From Endozoicomonas atrinae (lineage in GTDB: Bacteria > Pseudomonadota > Gammaproteobacteria > Pseudomonadales > Endozoicomonadaceae), in assembly GCF_001647025.1 (NCBI RefSeq), contig NZ_LUKQ02000028.1, positions 1 to 38,633 of the forward strand: a DNA stretch of 38,633 nt, given 5' to 3'. The position numbers and the translations under genes were made by a program. This document shows, piece after piece, positions 8,609 through 17,453 of the stretch (position 1 is the first letter of the stretch; every line of letters begins with the position of its first letter). The notes under the pieces are model-generated. The model made no database searches, was not told the DNA's origin, and saw only the letters and a program-made list of their open reading frames with translations.

Positions 8609-8932
8609 CTAAGCTGACTTCTTCTGTTTTGCCTGTTCAGCCCTGCGTTTGCGAACCTCTTTGGGGTCGGCAATCAAGGGGCGGTAAATCTCTACCCGTT
8701 CGCCTTCTCTCAGCGCCTGCTCTCCGGGCTTTAATACAGCCTTGCCAAAGATGCCCAGCTTCGCCTCATCCAGGTTAATCTCCGGAAAGTAATCGATGAT
8801 GCCTGACGCTCTAGCTGCATCGAGGACAGTCGTTCCCTCTTTGACCTTCAGCGCAATAATCTTCTGTTCATGGGCTCTGGCATAGGCCACTTCCACGTGG
8901 ATAGTGGGTTCATCCATTAACATCTTAGCCAT
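8609..8932 (-). CDS. rnfH: RnfH family ubiquitin-like protein
   Basis: This 107-residue protein has the beta-grasp RnfH (UPF0125) features: IHVEVAYARAHEQ at the N-terminus, the LGIFGKAV segment, and the closing EIYRPLIADPKEVRKRRAEQ. The cellular role of the family is not settled. The ATG at 8932 overlaps the end of ratA by 8 bases, which indicates translational coupling; an ATG nine bases later (8923) is an alternative. The ratA-rnfH pair is conserved in gammaproteobacteria. Confidence 0.92.
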   Translation of the reverse strand: MAKMLMDEPTIHVEVAYARAHEQKIIALKVKEGTTVLDAARASGIIDYFPEINLDEAKLGIFGKAVLKPGEQALREGERVEIYRPLIADPKEVRKRRAEQAKQKKSA

Positions 8933-9356
8933 AAATCTGCTTCGCTCTCTTGCCAAAGGCATCCACCATGGCGTTCATCATCTGGCCGATCAGTCCTCCC
9001 AGCGTTGCCTGAGTCAGCTTGTTGCTCATCTCAAACTCAAGCTCCAGAGATACCTTGCATCCATCGTCGCCCAGGGGCTGAAATGTCCAGACACCGGATA
9101 AGTGTTTAAATGGCCCTTCCAGCAGTTGCATCTCAATAGACTTCCCGGGGATCATTTTGTTCCTTGTCGAAAAGCTGTGACGCAGGCCCGATTTGGCCAC
9201 TTCCAGGGTAGCTTCCAGCTGCTCACCTTCCTGACGGTCAATGCGGCCACCGGCACAACCCGGCAGAAATTCTGCATACGACTCAATATCACTGACCAGA
9301 TCATACATCTGTTCAGCGGAATACATGACCAGTGCGGAACGGGAAATCCTTGGCAT
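8925..9356 (-). CDS. ratA: RatA family START-like protein
   Basis: The 143-residue protein matches the RatA/Coq10 (polyketide cyclase-like, START fold) family. It has the opening MPRISRSALVMYSAEQMYDL, the segment SYAEFLPGC, and the amphipathic C-terminal helix ending FGKRAKQIYG. RatA in E. coli was described as a toxin that interferes with ribosome subunit joining, while Coq10 relatives bind ubiquinone; sequence alone does not decide between them. It overlaps rnfH, with which it forms a two-gene unit. Confidence 0.93.
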   Translation of the reverse strand: MPRISRSALVMYSAEQMYDLVSDIESYAEFLPGCAGGRIDRQEGEQLEATLEVAKSGLRHSFSTRNKMIPGKSIEMQLLEGPFKHLSGVWTFQPLGDDGCKVSLELEFEMSNKLTQATLGGLIGQMMNAMVDAFGKRAKQIYG

Positions 9357-9372
9357 AGAAAGAGCCTTTCAT

Positions 9373-9405
9373 AAAAAAGGCCGGATAGGATAACCCATTC
9401 CGGCC
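9373..9405 (-). terminator. Rho-independent terminator of the transporter gene
   Basis: GGCCGGA at 9379-9385 and TCCGGCC at 9399-9405 form a perfect 7-bp stem, followed on the minus strand by six T. It lies 21 bases beyond the transporter stop and just upstream of ratA, so it separates the two transcripts. Confidence 0.88.
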
Positions 9406-9425
9406 CTCGGATTAATAGACAGTAT

Positions 9426-10784
9426 TTAGAACAGGGTAGTAATCAACACCGTCAACACACACAGCGGTACGATCACACGAATCATGGCGCGCCACAGATT
9501 GAAGACGCCCACGCTCAGGCCCAACTCTTTCATCAGCGTAGAGCGCTTCATTACCCAGCCCGCAAAGATAGAGATCAGCAGGCCACCTACAGGCAGCAGG
9601 ATATTACTGGTGAAGTAATCCAGCAGATCAAAGAAGTTCTTGTCGAACAGTGTGAAGGTCAGGTCACCGCTCATGGAGAACACGGTACCCAGGCCAACAA
9701 ACCAGATGGCCGCACAGAGAATCACCGTCGCGACGGTACGGCTCAGCGGTGTGCGCTCGATCAGCCAGGCCAGAGCCGGTTCAACCAGGGAGATAGCAGA
9801 GCTCAGTGCAGCGATACCTACCAGAACAAAGAACAGGAAGCCAAACAGCTCACCCATGGGCATGTGCACAAAGGCAGCCGTCAGGGAAACAAACAGCAGG
9901 CCAGGGCCAGCAGAGGGTTCCAGACCGTAAGCAAAGACGATTGGGAATACAATCAGGCCGGAGATAATGGCCATCAACGTATCCAGGGCAGCAACGTTAA
10001 TCGCGGTTCTTGGAATCGAGTTATTGGCCGGCATATAGGCGCCATAAGCCATCAGGCAGCACATACCCAGGCTAAGGGTAAAGAACGCCTGACCTAATGC
10101 AGCAACAAAGGCTTCACCGGTAACCTTGGAGAAATCCACGGAGAACATAAAGTCAAAGCCGCGCATAAACTGCCCGGTTTCCAGCATGCTGTAGCCCAGC
10201 ATGACCAGCAGCAATGCAAACAGGGCGGGCATCATCACCTGCAGACCTTTCTCAAGGCCTTTGTGGATACCACGCGCCGTAATCACCAGGGTGATCACCA
10301 TAAAGGCGGTGTGCCAGAAAATCTGACGTGGGGCAGACGACACAAGTCCACCAAAAGCGTCGCCAACCTGATCGGTGGTCATGCCACTGAACGCTCCGGT
10401 CACAATGTCCCAGGCATAAGAAAGGGACCAGCCAGCGATCACACTGTAGAAAGAGAGAATCAGGAAGCCGGCGAGCATACCCATCCAGCCGATAATGCCC
10501 CACAGTTTGGAAGCGCCCAGGTCACTGGTCAGCTTGCGAATGGCATTAAGGGGACTAAGCCGGGTATGACGGCCAATAGCCGTTTCCGCCATCAGCAGTG
10601 GGACACCCATAATGGCGATACACAGCAGGTAAAGCATAACGAAGGCGCCACCACCGTATTGTCCGGCGATGTATGGAAATTTCCAGATGTTGCCCAGACC
10701 GATAGCAGAGCCTGCCGCGGCGAGCAGAAAGGTCCAGCGATTAGCCCAGGTTTTTTTCGATGCCGTTGGATTTTGTCCAGACAT
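9426..10784 (-). CDS. sodium-dependent transporter, NSS/SNF family
   Basis: This 452-residue inner-membrane protein belongs to the neurotransmitter:sodium symporter family. The hallmark GSAIGLGNIWKFPY in the first transmembrane helix is at residues 25-38 and provides sodium and substrate contacts. About eleven hydrophobic segments follow, like the bacterial TnaT and MhsT transporters, which have one helix fewer than LeuT. Bacterial members carry amino acids, often tryptophan or tyrosine, but the substrate cannot be read here. It is a single-gene unit with its own terminator, divergent from smpB. Confidence 0.93.
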   Translation of the reverse strand: MSGQNPTASKKTWANRWTFLLAAAGSAIGLGNIWKFPYIAGQYGGGAFVMLYLLCIAIMGVPLLMAETAIGRHTRLSPLNAIRKLTSDLGASKLWGIIGWMGMLAGFLILSFYSVIAGWSLSYAWDIVTGAFSGMTTDQVGDAFGGLVSSAPRQIFWHTAFMVITLVITARGIHKGLEKGLQVMMPALFALLLVMLGYSMLETGQFMRGFDFMFSVDFSKVTGEAFVAALGQAFFTLSLGMCCLMAYGAYMPANNSIPRTAINVAALDTLMAIISGLIVFPIVFAYGLEPSAGPGLLFVSLTAAFVHMPMGELFGFLFFVLVGIAALSSAISLVEPALAWLIERTPLSRTVATVILCAAIWFVGLGTVFSMSGDLTFTLFDKNFFDLLDYFTSNILLPVGGLLISIFAGWVMKRSTLMKELGLSVGVFNLWRAMIRVIVPLCVLTVLITTLF

Positions 10785-11272
10785 GAGTTCCCCAATGAGT
10801 CGAATTATTTTACTCAGAGGCCGTTTGAAAGGCAGGTATGGTCAGACAACACAGAATAATAATTATTATGGATAACACGCTGTGATACAGCAGAGACCAT
10901 CTTTATCAATCATGGCCAGTTGTCGAAAACCAGAACAGTCACACTGCATTTCAGACGGCTTCTTGCTTCTTGAACAATTGCCACGCGAGATTTTCACGGG
11001 AACAGCACAATCCCGGCAAACCTCCAAACCGAACAATCAGCGATAAAGACTACCTCAGATGAAACAGCCTGCTGATGGAAGAGCGGAGAAGATCAGACAG
11101 GTTTGGTCGCCATTGTACCGGTTAGGCACTACATCTCAACCGTTTTTGCCGTCTAATCGGTCAAAATAGAGTTTTTTGAATATTGTGGTTATTAAATGCA
11201 GAAATATTCACTATGCTAAACATTCGTTGATCCGGCGCTATTGTCGAAACCGGTCCGGATCCCCCAGAATTA
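10785..11272. other. intergenic region upstream of the NSS transporter and smpB
   Basis: This interval of about 490 bp separates two divergent genes. I see no coding frame with a ribosome binding site and no strong hairpin, only an AT-rich palindrome (AATAATAATTATTAT near 10855). It presumably holds promoters for the transporter. Confidence 0.5.
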
Positions 11273-11301
11273 GTGACTTTACGATAAGCTGCTCCTATAA
11301 T
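11273..11301 (+). promoter_or_regulatory. sigma-70 promoter directly abutting smpB
   Basis: GTGACT (11273-11278), a 17-base spacer, and a perfect TATAAT (11296-11301) form a convincing promoter. Transcription would begin about 7 bases after the -10, at 11308-11309, which is the A of the smpB ATG or the base before it. No ribosome binding site is present between the -10 and the ATG. Confidence 0.7.
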
Positions 11302-11308
11302 CCGCGCC

Positions 11309-11788
11309 ATGGCAAAAAGTTCAAAGAAAGGCAAACAGGGCGATTCATCCATCGTCGTCAACAAGAAAGCCCGTCACGATTTTCACATCGACGAGACTTT
11401 CGAAGCAGGCATTTCCCTCGCAGGATGGGAAGTGAAAAGTCTCCGGCAGGGCAAAGTCCAGCTGATAGACAGTTACGTCCTGCTGAAAGATGGCGAAGCC
11501 TGGTTGATTGGCGCCCAGATCACACCGTTGATCACCGCATCCACTCATGTTGTGGCGGATCCTCTGCGTGACCGTAAACTGCTGCTGAACCGCAGAGAAC
11601 TGGCAAACCTGTTCTCGGTCACTCAGCAGAAAGGTCATGCCTGTATCGCGACCAAACTCTACTGGAAAGGCCACCTGGTCAAATGCCAGATCGCGCTTGC
11701 CCGCGGTAAGAAAGAGTTTGATAAGCGTGCAGCCACCAAAGAGCGTGAGTGGAACATTGAAAAGCAGCGGGTCATGCACCGCGGCTGA
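11309..11788 (+). CDS. smpB: SsrA-binding protein SmpB
   Basis: SmpB binds tmRNA and delivers it to stalled ribosomes. The 159-residue protein has the conserved NKKARHDF near the start, the [14 protein letters not shown] segment, and the basic C-terminal tail ([14 protein letters not shown]) that occupies the mRNA channel. The start is fixed by the conserved lysine-rich N-terminus even though there is no Shine-Dalgarno sequence. Its partner RNA gene ssrA begins about 350 bp downstream on the same strand, the usual gammaproteobacterial order. Confidence 0.97.
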   Translation: MAKSSKKGKQGDSSIVVNKKARHDFHIDETFEAGISLAGWEVKSLRQGKVQLIDSYVLLKDGEAWLIGAQITPLITASTHVVADPLRDRKLLLNRRELANLFSVTQQKGHACIATKLYWKGHLVKCQIALARGKKEFDKRAATKEREWNIEKQRVMHRG

Positions 11789-11907
11789 TAACCTCCTTTC
11801 TTCATCTTCCTTCTGATATTACGGTTTCTTAAGACTTCATTCCCATAACCATTCGACACTCTCAAAACCGGAAGAGGCCTTGGGGCTACGATGCACCCTT
11901 TTATACG

Positions 11908-11936
11908 CTTAGTGCTCTTCGTGTTCTTTGTGGTTC
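11908..11936. repeat. single arm of a dispersed GTGTTCTTTGTGGTT-type repeat
   Basis: The stretch around GCTCTTCGTGTTCTTTGTGG is one arm of a palindromic repeat whose full form is at 25317-25364 in this window (CACAAAGAGCACAAAG and its complement). No second arm is present here. Otherwise the 347 bp between smpB and ssrA hold only AT-rich sequence, presumably the ssrA promoter. Confidence 0.5.
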
Positions 11937-12135
11937 CCCAGAAATACTTTCGAGATAATCATTTCTCTCTTTTGACTCCATTCTGGTTCAGAAGTCTGTA
12001 TAGAAGACTTTTGCAGTCTTTTTCCAGAAAAATTTAACGACAATGGCATTTTTTGCAGTGTAAAAGTACTTATGTACTAAACACAGTTGCTTTTGTTATT
12101 CGCTTTTGGCATAAATACGACAGAGTTTTGTTACT

Positions 12136-12501
12136 GGGGGCGATCAGGATTCGACGACGGTTACGAAACCTAAGGTGCATGTCGAGGGCGTAGCGGCTCT
12201 CGTAAATCAAAACGCTACAAACGTAGAGTTGCTAACGATAATAGCTTCAACGGAGCAATGGCTGCCTAATAACAGCCTTCTCCCGATCATTCTGTCTTGT
12301 CTGTTGGGTGGAAATTGATCGTTACCGAAAATAGAATCGCCACATCGGTCTTCCTGGAACCGGTGGGTTAAATCTACAGGATCGCGCAGTGTCACCCTGA
12401 CCGTTGGGTCGTTCTGCGTTAACTTAATAACGGAAACTAAGCATGTAGAGCCGAAGGCGTAGAGCTGGCGGACGCGGGTTCAAGTCCCGCCGCCTCCACC
12501 A
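12136..12501 (+). ncRNA. ssrA: transfer-messenger RNA (tmRNA)
   Basis: tmRNA rescues stalled ribosomes and tags the truncated protein for proteolysis. The 366-nt RNA has a tRNA-like acceptor formed by GGGGGCG at 12136-12142 and the complementary bases before ACCA, with the encoded CCA at 12499-12501 and a T-loop GGGTTCAAGTCCC. The tag frame runs from GCT at 12231 to a double stop TAATAA, coding ANDNSFNGAMAA. Start and end follow from acceptor-stem pairing. No integrase or duplicated 3' end was seen downstream, although ssrA is a common integration site. Confidence 0.96.
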
Positions 12502-12509
12502 AATATGAG

Positions 12510-12545
12510 CCCCGTAGATCATTGATTTACGGGGTTTTTCTTTTT
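12510..12545 (+). terminator. Rho-independent terminator of ssrA
   Basis: CCCCGTA (12510-12516) and TACGGGG (12528-12534) form a perfect stem, extended by inner pairs (ATC with GAT). It is followed by TTTTTCTTTTT. It begins 9 bases after the CCA end of tmRNA. Confidence 0.93.
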
Positions 12546-12594
12546 GTGCTGTTTGCTTAGATTGGTGAAGTGTCGAAAAAGTGTCCAGATTATT

Positions 12595-13002
12595 TTAATT
12601 CCAGTCAGTGGATGTATGAACTGGTGACCAGCCAGCACAATAGACTTTATCGTTTTGGATAATTGATAAGTATTTCTTTTGGGCAGAGCGTTCGTTTTCG
12701 AATATCTCATACTGATCATAAAGGTTTATATCGCCCTCATACAGTTTGGTTGACCAGTACACGACGTATGTTTGCTCTATCAATGGCTCGAGTTTTCTGG
12801 GTAAGCCTATATCTGTTGAAAGAGCATATTGATAGACAGCTTCTTCGGGAGAGGTACGTTGTCTCCAAAGTTCCAATGACTCACGGTTGAAGTCAGGGAA
12901 AATGAACTCATGATCAAAACTATACTCATCACAGTATTCCTTGAGTAGGTTTCGGTAATGATTTAGTGTCATAAAGGAGTGTATGGGTTTACGAATTTTC
13001 AT
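12595..13002 (-). CDS. hypothetical protein (135 aa)
   Basis: I do not recognise this 135-residue protein. It is acidic and aromatic-rich, has no signal peptide or membrane segment, and includes the segment LELWRQRTSPEEAVYQYAL. The ATG has a weak AAGAG site 6 bases upstream. It converges on ssrA and stands upstream of, and divergent from, the Nudix gene. Its composition is more AT-rich than the core genes before it, which fits an acquired region. Confidence 0.6.
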   Translation of the reverse strand: MKIRKPIHSFMTLNHYRNLLKEYCDEYSFDHEFIFPDFNRESLELWRQRTSPEEAVYQYALSTDIGLPRKLEPLIEQTYVVYWSTKLYEGDINLYDQYEIFENERSAQKKYLSIIQNDKVYCAGWSPVHTSTDWN

Positions 13003-13204
13003 GTTTTTCTCTTATTTGTAGAGTGTACTCCAGAATAGAAGCCATAAAGCCTCAACAAAGGGCTAGGATGTTTAAGTTCTATTTGACCAGAATCAAAATG
13101 TCGTTCTCTTGGCTTAAGTAAAAGTATTTGAGTTCATTTGTGTTATAGCCAGCTAGTTATCTTGATATCTATACTTGTATTTTGAATAACTAAGGAGTTT
13201 ATGA

Positions 13205-13621
13205 GTGAAGAAAACCATTAAAGTGGTTGGAGCAATTATTCGAGATGATAGTAATAGAGTTCTTTGTGCCCTACGCTCATCACAGATGAGCTTGCCCAAC
13301 CTTTGGGAATTTCCTGGTGGAAAAATTGAGGAAGGTGAACAACCAGAAGAAACCCTTTGTCGAGAGATTCGTGAAGAGCTTTCCTGTGATATAGAAGTGG
13401 CGGGTATGGTCGAAAATACCACACACGATTATGGTGGTTTCATCATTAATCTACGTACATTTCATGCCAAAGTGGTTGGAGGTGAGCCGGTTGCCAGCGA
13501 ACACGCTGCATTATTATGGCTGCCAGTGAGTAGCTTGCAAAGTTTAGTTTGGGCTCCAGCTGATATCCCAGCTGTTGACCGGTTGGTCGTTCAGCAACAG
13601 GAAGCTGCAACCCTTTCTTGA
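13205..13621 (+). CDS. Nudix hydrolase, MutT-like NTP pyrophosphohydrolase
   Basis: Nudix enzymes split nucleoside diphosphates linked to another group; the nearest functional relatives (MutT/NudG type) remove oxidised or non-standard nucleoside triphosphates. The 138-residue protein carries the Nudix box from G39 to about residue 61, with the metal-binding core REIREE at 53-58. The usual Gly near the end of the box is Ser (EELSCDI). The start is GTG, 7 bases after an AGGAG site; an ATG four bases earlier is out of frame and stops after six codons. It converges on the PLD-helicase gene, with only 29 bases between them. Confidence 0.92.
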   Translation: MKKTIKVVGAIIRDDSNRVLCALRSSQMSLPNLWEFPGGKIEEGEQPEETLCREIREELSCDIEVAGMVENTTHDYGGFIINLRTFHAKVVGGEPVASEHAALLWLPVSSLQSLVWAPADIPAVDRLVVQQQEAATLS

Positions 13622-13625
13622 AGAA

Positions 13626-13645
13626 TGGCCTGAGATCTCAGGCCA
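13626..13645. terminator. perfect 20-bp palindrome between Nudix and helicase genes
   Basis: TGGCCTGAGATCTCAGGCCA is a perfect palindrome in the 29-bp gap between two convergent genes. It can fold as an 8-bp stem with a 4-base loop. No T-run follows on either strand, so its role as a bidirectional transcript end is probable, not certain. Confidence 0.5.
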
Positions 13646-13650
13646 GATGC

Positions 13651-16600
13651 TTACTCAGTAAGGTCTTCAAAAATATTCAGCGGTACGGCGTTCTGTAATT
13701 TCCAGACGATGCTCATGGGCTTGTCTCCCGAGCTGCTGACATAATCAACCTGTCCAAGATACATAAAAGGTAAGGTTATGTTGTACTGCTTGACTTGCTT
13801 TCGAACAAAAAGGTGGATCTGGTAGTTTTCCTGTTTATGGTGGATGAAGTGCTGACCAACGCTTGAGCTGTGCGATGTCTGGTTCTGGCTTTGCCAGTGG
13901 AAGGTCCTGGGATCCATAAAGTAATCTTTATAATGAAGATGGGCATCGACATCTTCGTCTTTATTTAAATTAATAAACAGAAAGTAGTTCTGGCCTATCC
14001 GTTTTACGCCTTCACGCCAAGTTCCCCGCTTTGCAGTGTCGCCAGAAAGGAACTGAATATCGTTCCGAGTATAGTTCTGGTAGCGAATAAAGCGCTCACC
14101 CTCAGCCAGGAACGCTTCAGGTTTAAAGTGACGCCTGAAGAATTTTAAACCATAGTTTATACGCTCCCGGATATAGCTTTGTGCAAATTGGGTGCTATGA
14201 ATCAAAGCAATGATCTGGCTGTCTATTTCCAGGGCACCATTATTTATGGAGCCAAAAGCCCATGTCATTTTTCCATGACATAGAGTCAGGGACTTCATTG
14301 CTGACGTGATCAACGCTTCATGCTGCTCGGTGCGTATACTTTGGTTAAAATAACGAGTTAGCTCATGAATAATGTCATCAGTATTAATTATCGCGCGTTT
14401 TTCTTCCGTGGCTAGGTGCAGGGCAATAAATTCATAAGGCCACTTCAATGGGCACATAGCTTCCAGTCGTTCAGCGACCTCTTGGAGAAGTTGGTTTTCC
14501 TGAAGCTCAGGCGGATTACCTTCTTTATCATGACACTGATTTTTCGTATTAAAGAGCGAGCCAAACTTTGAAAAGAAGAAATTTGGGTTTGGGGCATTTT
14601 CAGATGTGTAGAAGTCCATTAATTCAGGTGAGACACCGAGATCCTTTTTGAATTGGATATACAGTTGTTTTAGATATTCAGCTCTATCCAGACGAATGCT
14701 GTCCAGCTTGGAAATTATCTTCTCTTTGGCAACCTCATCCAGCTCTACATAGCAGCCTGCGGGTAAATCTGCAAATTCATTGGTAACTGCTCTTTTTAGT
14801 GTTTCTTTATCGAAATCCCTTCGACCACTTTCCCCACTCAGAGCCAGAGGTACCATGTAAGAGTTCTGATAATTTCCAATGAAATCCAGAACGGTAACGT
14901 ACTCCTTTCCTTCTGCTTTCCGTAGTCCTCGTCCAAGTTGTTGAATAAAAATGGTGGATGATTCAGTGGGTCTCAAGAACAATAATAAATTCACCTGAGG
15001 AATATCGACACCTTCATTGAAGATATCAACAGTAAAAATTGCTTCTAAGGGGTGGGTAATATCTTGTAAATTTTTGATTTCTCTCTGGCGCTTCTGAGGA
15101 TCAGAGAGACCGGTTAAAACGGTGCTATTTATACCTCGCTCATTGAATGAACGACTCATAAACTCCGCATGGGCTCGATTTACACAGAATCCAAGTATGC
15201 ATCGACGTTGGCCATGAAAGCTGAATTTGCGAATCTGCTCGATAATGTAATTAACTCGCTCTGGAGTGTTGAGTTTATTGACCAGCTTAGCTTCAATAAA
15301 CTGACCGCCAGCTTGCTTTTCTATCTGGTCGTAGTCAACGGTTTCATCTGCCACTCCGAAATAGTGGAAAGGGGCTAGCAAGTCGAGCGATAGAGCTTCT
15401 TTCAAGCGAATATCGCAGACAATATTATAGTTGCATAGCTTGAGAACATCTCTACCGTCCATACGTTCGGGTGTGGCTGTCATTCCGAGCAGGAATCTGG
15501 GCGTAAAATAGTTGATAATTTTTTGGTAGGTACCAGCTTGCGCATGGTGAAACTCATCAACGACCATGTAGTCAAACGTATCTGGCGAGAACTGTTGCAG
15601 ATTGCTGTCTCTGAATAAGGTTTGTACGGTACTGAAGATAAATTGTTTGTCGGTTTCTTTACTTTTTCCCGTAAACTTGCCACAGAGAGCCCTTGTGCCA
15701 AATACGGTGGAGAAGGCTTCGATTGCACCTTCCAAAAGTTCATCCCGATGGGCAATAAACAGAACCTGCTTCGCATTGCATTGGTGAGCATCAAATGCTG
15801 CGAGAAACGTTTTTCCAGTACCAGTTGCGGCGATAGCGACCGCACGACTTTCACCTTTTTGGCGAGACAGAGCCAAGTTATCAAGCGCCTGCAGCTGCAT
15901 TTTATTTGGGCTGATGCTCAGTGGAGTATGGTGTTTTTTTGGCAACTGGCTTTGCTTGAGAAAATCAAATGTGCTTTTGGTTTTGACTTCCTCTGCTGCG
16001 TGTTCTGAAAGGTACGCTTCGTATCGCTCAATAAAGCTGTCAGTTAGAGGAACAGAGTCTTCTGAGTCCCAGAGGGATTCAAAGCGGGTAATGGCTTGAT
16101 CATAGATATTAGAAGAGCTGGAACGAGGGATCTTTACATTCCATTCTTCACCACTTTTAAGTGCTGCATGGGAGATATTTGATGACCCTATCAGGGCGCA
16201 GCTATTAGTGTGTGTTTGACGCTCAAAAAGATAGGCCTTTGTATGAAAAGACTCTCTGCCTGCAGAGTATACTCGGGTTTCTATGTGCGGTTGCTCAATG
16301 AGCTTTCTGAGTGCAGAGGGCTCAGTGATATTCATATAAACGGAGGTTAGAATCCGTCCCTTTTTTCCCCGCTGACGAAAGTATTCTAGAGGGCTTAGTA
16401 GTAGCTGAAGGCCAGATGAACGAATGAAGCTCACCATGAAATGAAAGTGGTCTGAGGTCTGCAGCTCGAACTTGAGATTCTTAAAAAAGTTGCTTTTTGC
16501 CGTTTTGTCATTTGTTATCAAAGAGGGAGAAGTTAAGGAAAAGTCATCATAGAGTGGTAACTGAAGGCTCTCATCTTCTGAAAAAAGTACACGGCGTAAC

Positions 16601-16830
16601 GGTAGGCTTAAGTTCTTTGAACCAGAATCAATCGTTGTGGCAATAAGTTGTGTCAACTGGATGCTGTCTTCAAACTGGTCTGCATTAGCAAAATGAGACA
16701 ACTTATCTGAGAGTTGGGTGCAGATGTATTGGGTAAGGGCAGTCACATAAGCATTAGCAGGGACTTTAAAAGTTCGCTGGTTCTCAGGATACGCTTTGCT
16801 GTCAGACTGAAGCTCTTCGGAAATGGACAT
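13651..16830 (-). CDS. PLD nuclease-superfamily 2 helicase, DUF3427 type
   Basis: This 1059-residue protein joins a phospholipase D-like nuclease to a helicase. The PLD region (about 115-290) has HTK at 196-198 and GSSN at 215-218. The superfamily 2 helicase has Walker A ATGTGKT at 335-341, the DEFH box at 425-428, TATPERMDG at 451-459, and motif VI QLGRGLRK at 631-638. The remainder (about 700-1059) fits the DUF3427 region seen in such helicases. Only one HxK half is visible, so the nuclease would need a dimer. It has no clear ribosome binding site. Similar PLD-helicases are linked to phage or plasmid defence in some systems; for this one that is an inference. Confidence 0.88.
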   Translation of the reverse strand: MSISEELQSDSKAYPENQRTFKVPANAYVTALTQYICTQLSDKLSHFANADQFEDSIQLTQLIATTIDSGSKNLSLPLRRVLFSEDESLQLPLYDDFSLTSPSLITNDKTAKSNFFKNLKFELQTSDHFHFMVSFIRSSGLQLLLSPLEYFRQRGKKGRILTSVYMNITEPSALRKLIEQPHIETRVYSAGRESFHTKAYLFERQTHTNSCALIGSSNISHAALKSGEEWNVKIPRSSSSNIYDQAITRFESLWDSEDSVPLTDSFIERYEAYLSEHAAEEVKTKSTFDFLKQSQLPKKHHTPLSISPNKMQLQALDNLALSRQKGESRAVAIAATGTGKTFLAAFDAHQCNAKQVLFIAHRDELLEGAIEAFSTVFGTRALCGKFTGKSKETDKQFIFSTVQTLFRDSNLQQFSPDTFDYMVVDEFHHAQAGTYQKIINYFTPRFLLGMTATPERMDGRDVLKLCNYNIVCDIRLKEALSLDLLAPFHYFGVADETVDYDQIEKQAGGQFIEAKLVNKLNTPERVNYIIEQIRKFSFHGQRRCILGFCVNRAHAEFMSRSFNERGINSTVLTGLSDPQKRQREIKNLQDITHPLEAIFTVDIFNEGVDIPQVNLLLFLRPTESSTIFIQQLGRGLRKAEGKEYVTVLDFIGNYQNSYMVPLALSGESGRRDFDKETLKRAVTNEFADLPAGCYVELDEVAKEKIISKLDSIRLDRAEYLKQLYIQFKKDLGVSPELMDFYTSENAPNPNFFFSKFGSLFNTKNQCHDKEGNPPELQENQLLQEVAERLEAMCPLKWPYEFIALHLATEEKRAIINTDDIIHELTRYFNQSIRTEQHEALITSAMKSLTLCHGKMTWAFGSINNGALEIDSQIIALIHSTQFAQSYIRERINYGLKFFRRHFKPEAFLAEGERFIRYQNYTRNDIQFLSGDTAKRGTWREGVKRIGQNYFLFINLNKDEDVDAHLHYKDYFMDPRTFHWQSQNQTSHSSSVGQHFIHHKQENYQIHLFVRKQVKQYNITLPFMYLGQVDYVSSSGDKPMSIVWKLQNAVPLNIFEDLTE

Positions 16831-16962
16831 TGGAGACTGAGATATTGAATGTAAAGCATTATGGTACCAGGAATAAATTTATATGGTATTCGTTTGGACT
16901 AACCAAAAATGCTGACCTAATTTAATAGCTCGAATAAAAACTCTAAGTTCAGGATTAGGCTC

Positions 16963-17256
16963 GTGTTGTATCAGCAGGTATTTGGCTGTGGCTTTAACCT
17001 TGGAATAGATTTGCCAGGCTCATTCATTGATCAAAGTTACAAGAATGATGAGTGCCCATGTTTTGTTTGCCACTTAGGTGAGCAGTCATTATTTTTATGG
17101 GTGGATTTTGAGATGCCTGAAAAGCGAGAGGATTCAAAGAACCAAAGGTATACTCTTGATCTGCACACTGGGGGGCAGTTTCATAAGAGAGTAATCCAAA
17201 CTGACTGCCAGGAAGAGATTACTGAATTCCTCAAACGGTATAGCACAGGTGAATAA
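16963..17256 (+). CDS. hypothetical protein (97 aa)
   Basis: I do not recognise this protein. It has a CxC-xxC cluster (ECPCFVC, about residues 31-37) and a conserved-looking segment KNQRYTLDLH. It starts at GTG with a poor ribosome binding site. The last two thirds are repeated, in degraded form, at 19518-19684, where the same KNQRYTLDLH appears before a premature stop. The existence of a decayed homologue supports this being a real gene family. Confidence 0.55.
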   Translation: MLYQQVFGCGFNLGIDLPGSFIDQSYKNDECPCFVCHLGEQSLFLWVDFEMPEKREDSKNQRYTLDLHTGGQFHKRVIQTDCQEEITEFLKRYSTGE

Positions 17257-17395
17257 ACGATTTACCGGCGAGTTAAGCAATTGGGTGCTCATGTCTTTTA
17301 GGGATAATTTGATGAAGACTGTGTATATTTTAACCCTGTTCCCAACCGACCAGTACGATTATTACAACCCTTCTTTCTCCCACTTTCCAAGCAAG
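17091..17395 (+). repeat. direct repeat, copy A
   Basis: From ATTTTTATGG at 17091 through the stop of the 97-residue gene, and more weakly to about 17395, this sequence matches copy B at 19518 to about 19822. The non-coding tails share TATTTT-AACCCTG, CCCAACCG and CATTACAA-type words in the same order. The two copies bracket the alpha/beta hydrolase and SGNH genes. Confidence 0.65.
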
Positions 17396-17453
17396 TGTCT
17401 AAATGTGCTTGTCCTACAATTATAAAAACACGCTTCTTATATGAGGAAGGAAT

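Noticed and set aside
12207-12395. Small minus-strand open frame in ssrA
   Set aside because: It lies within the tmRNA gene, whose structure is clear.
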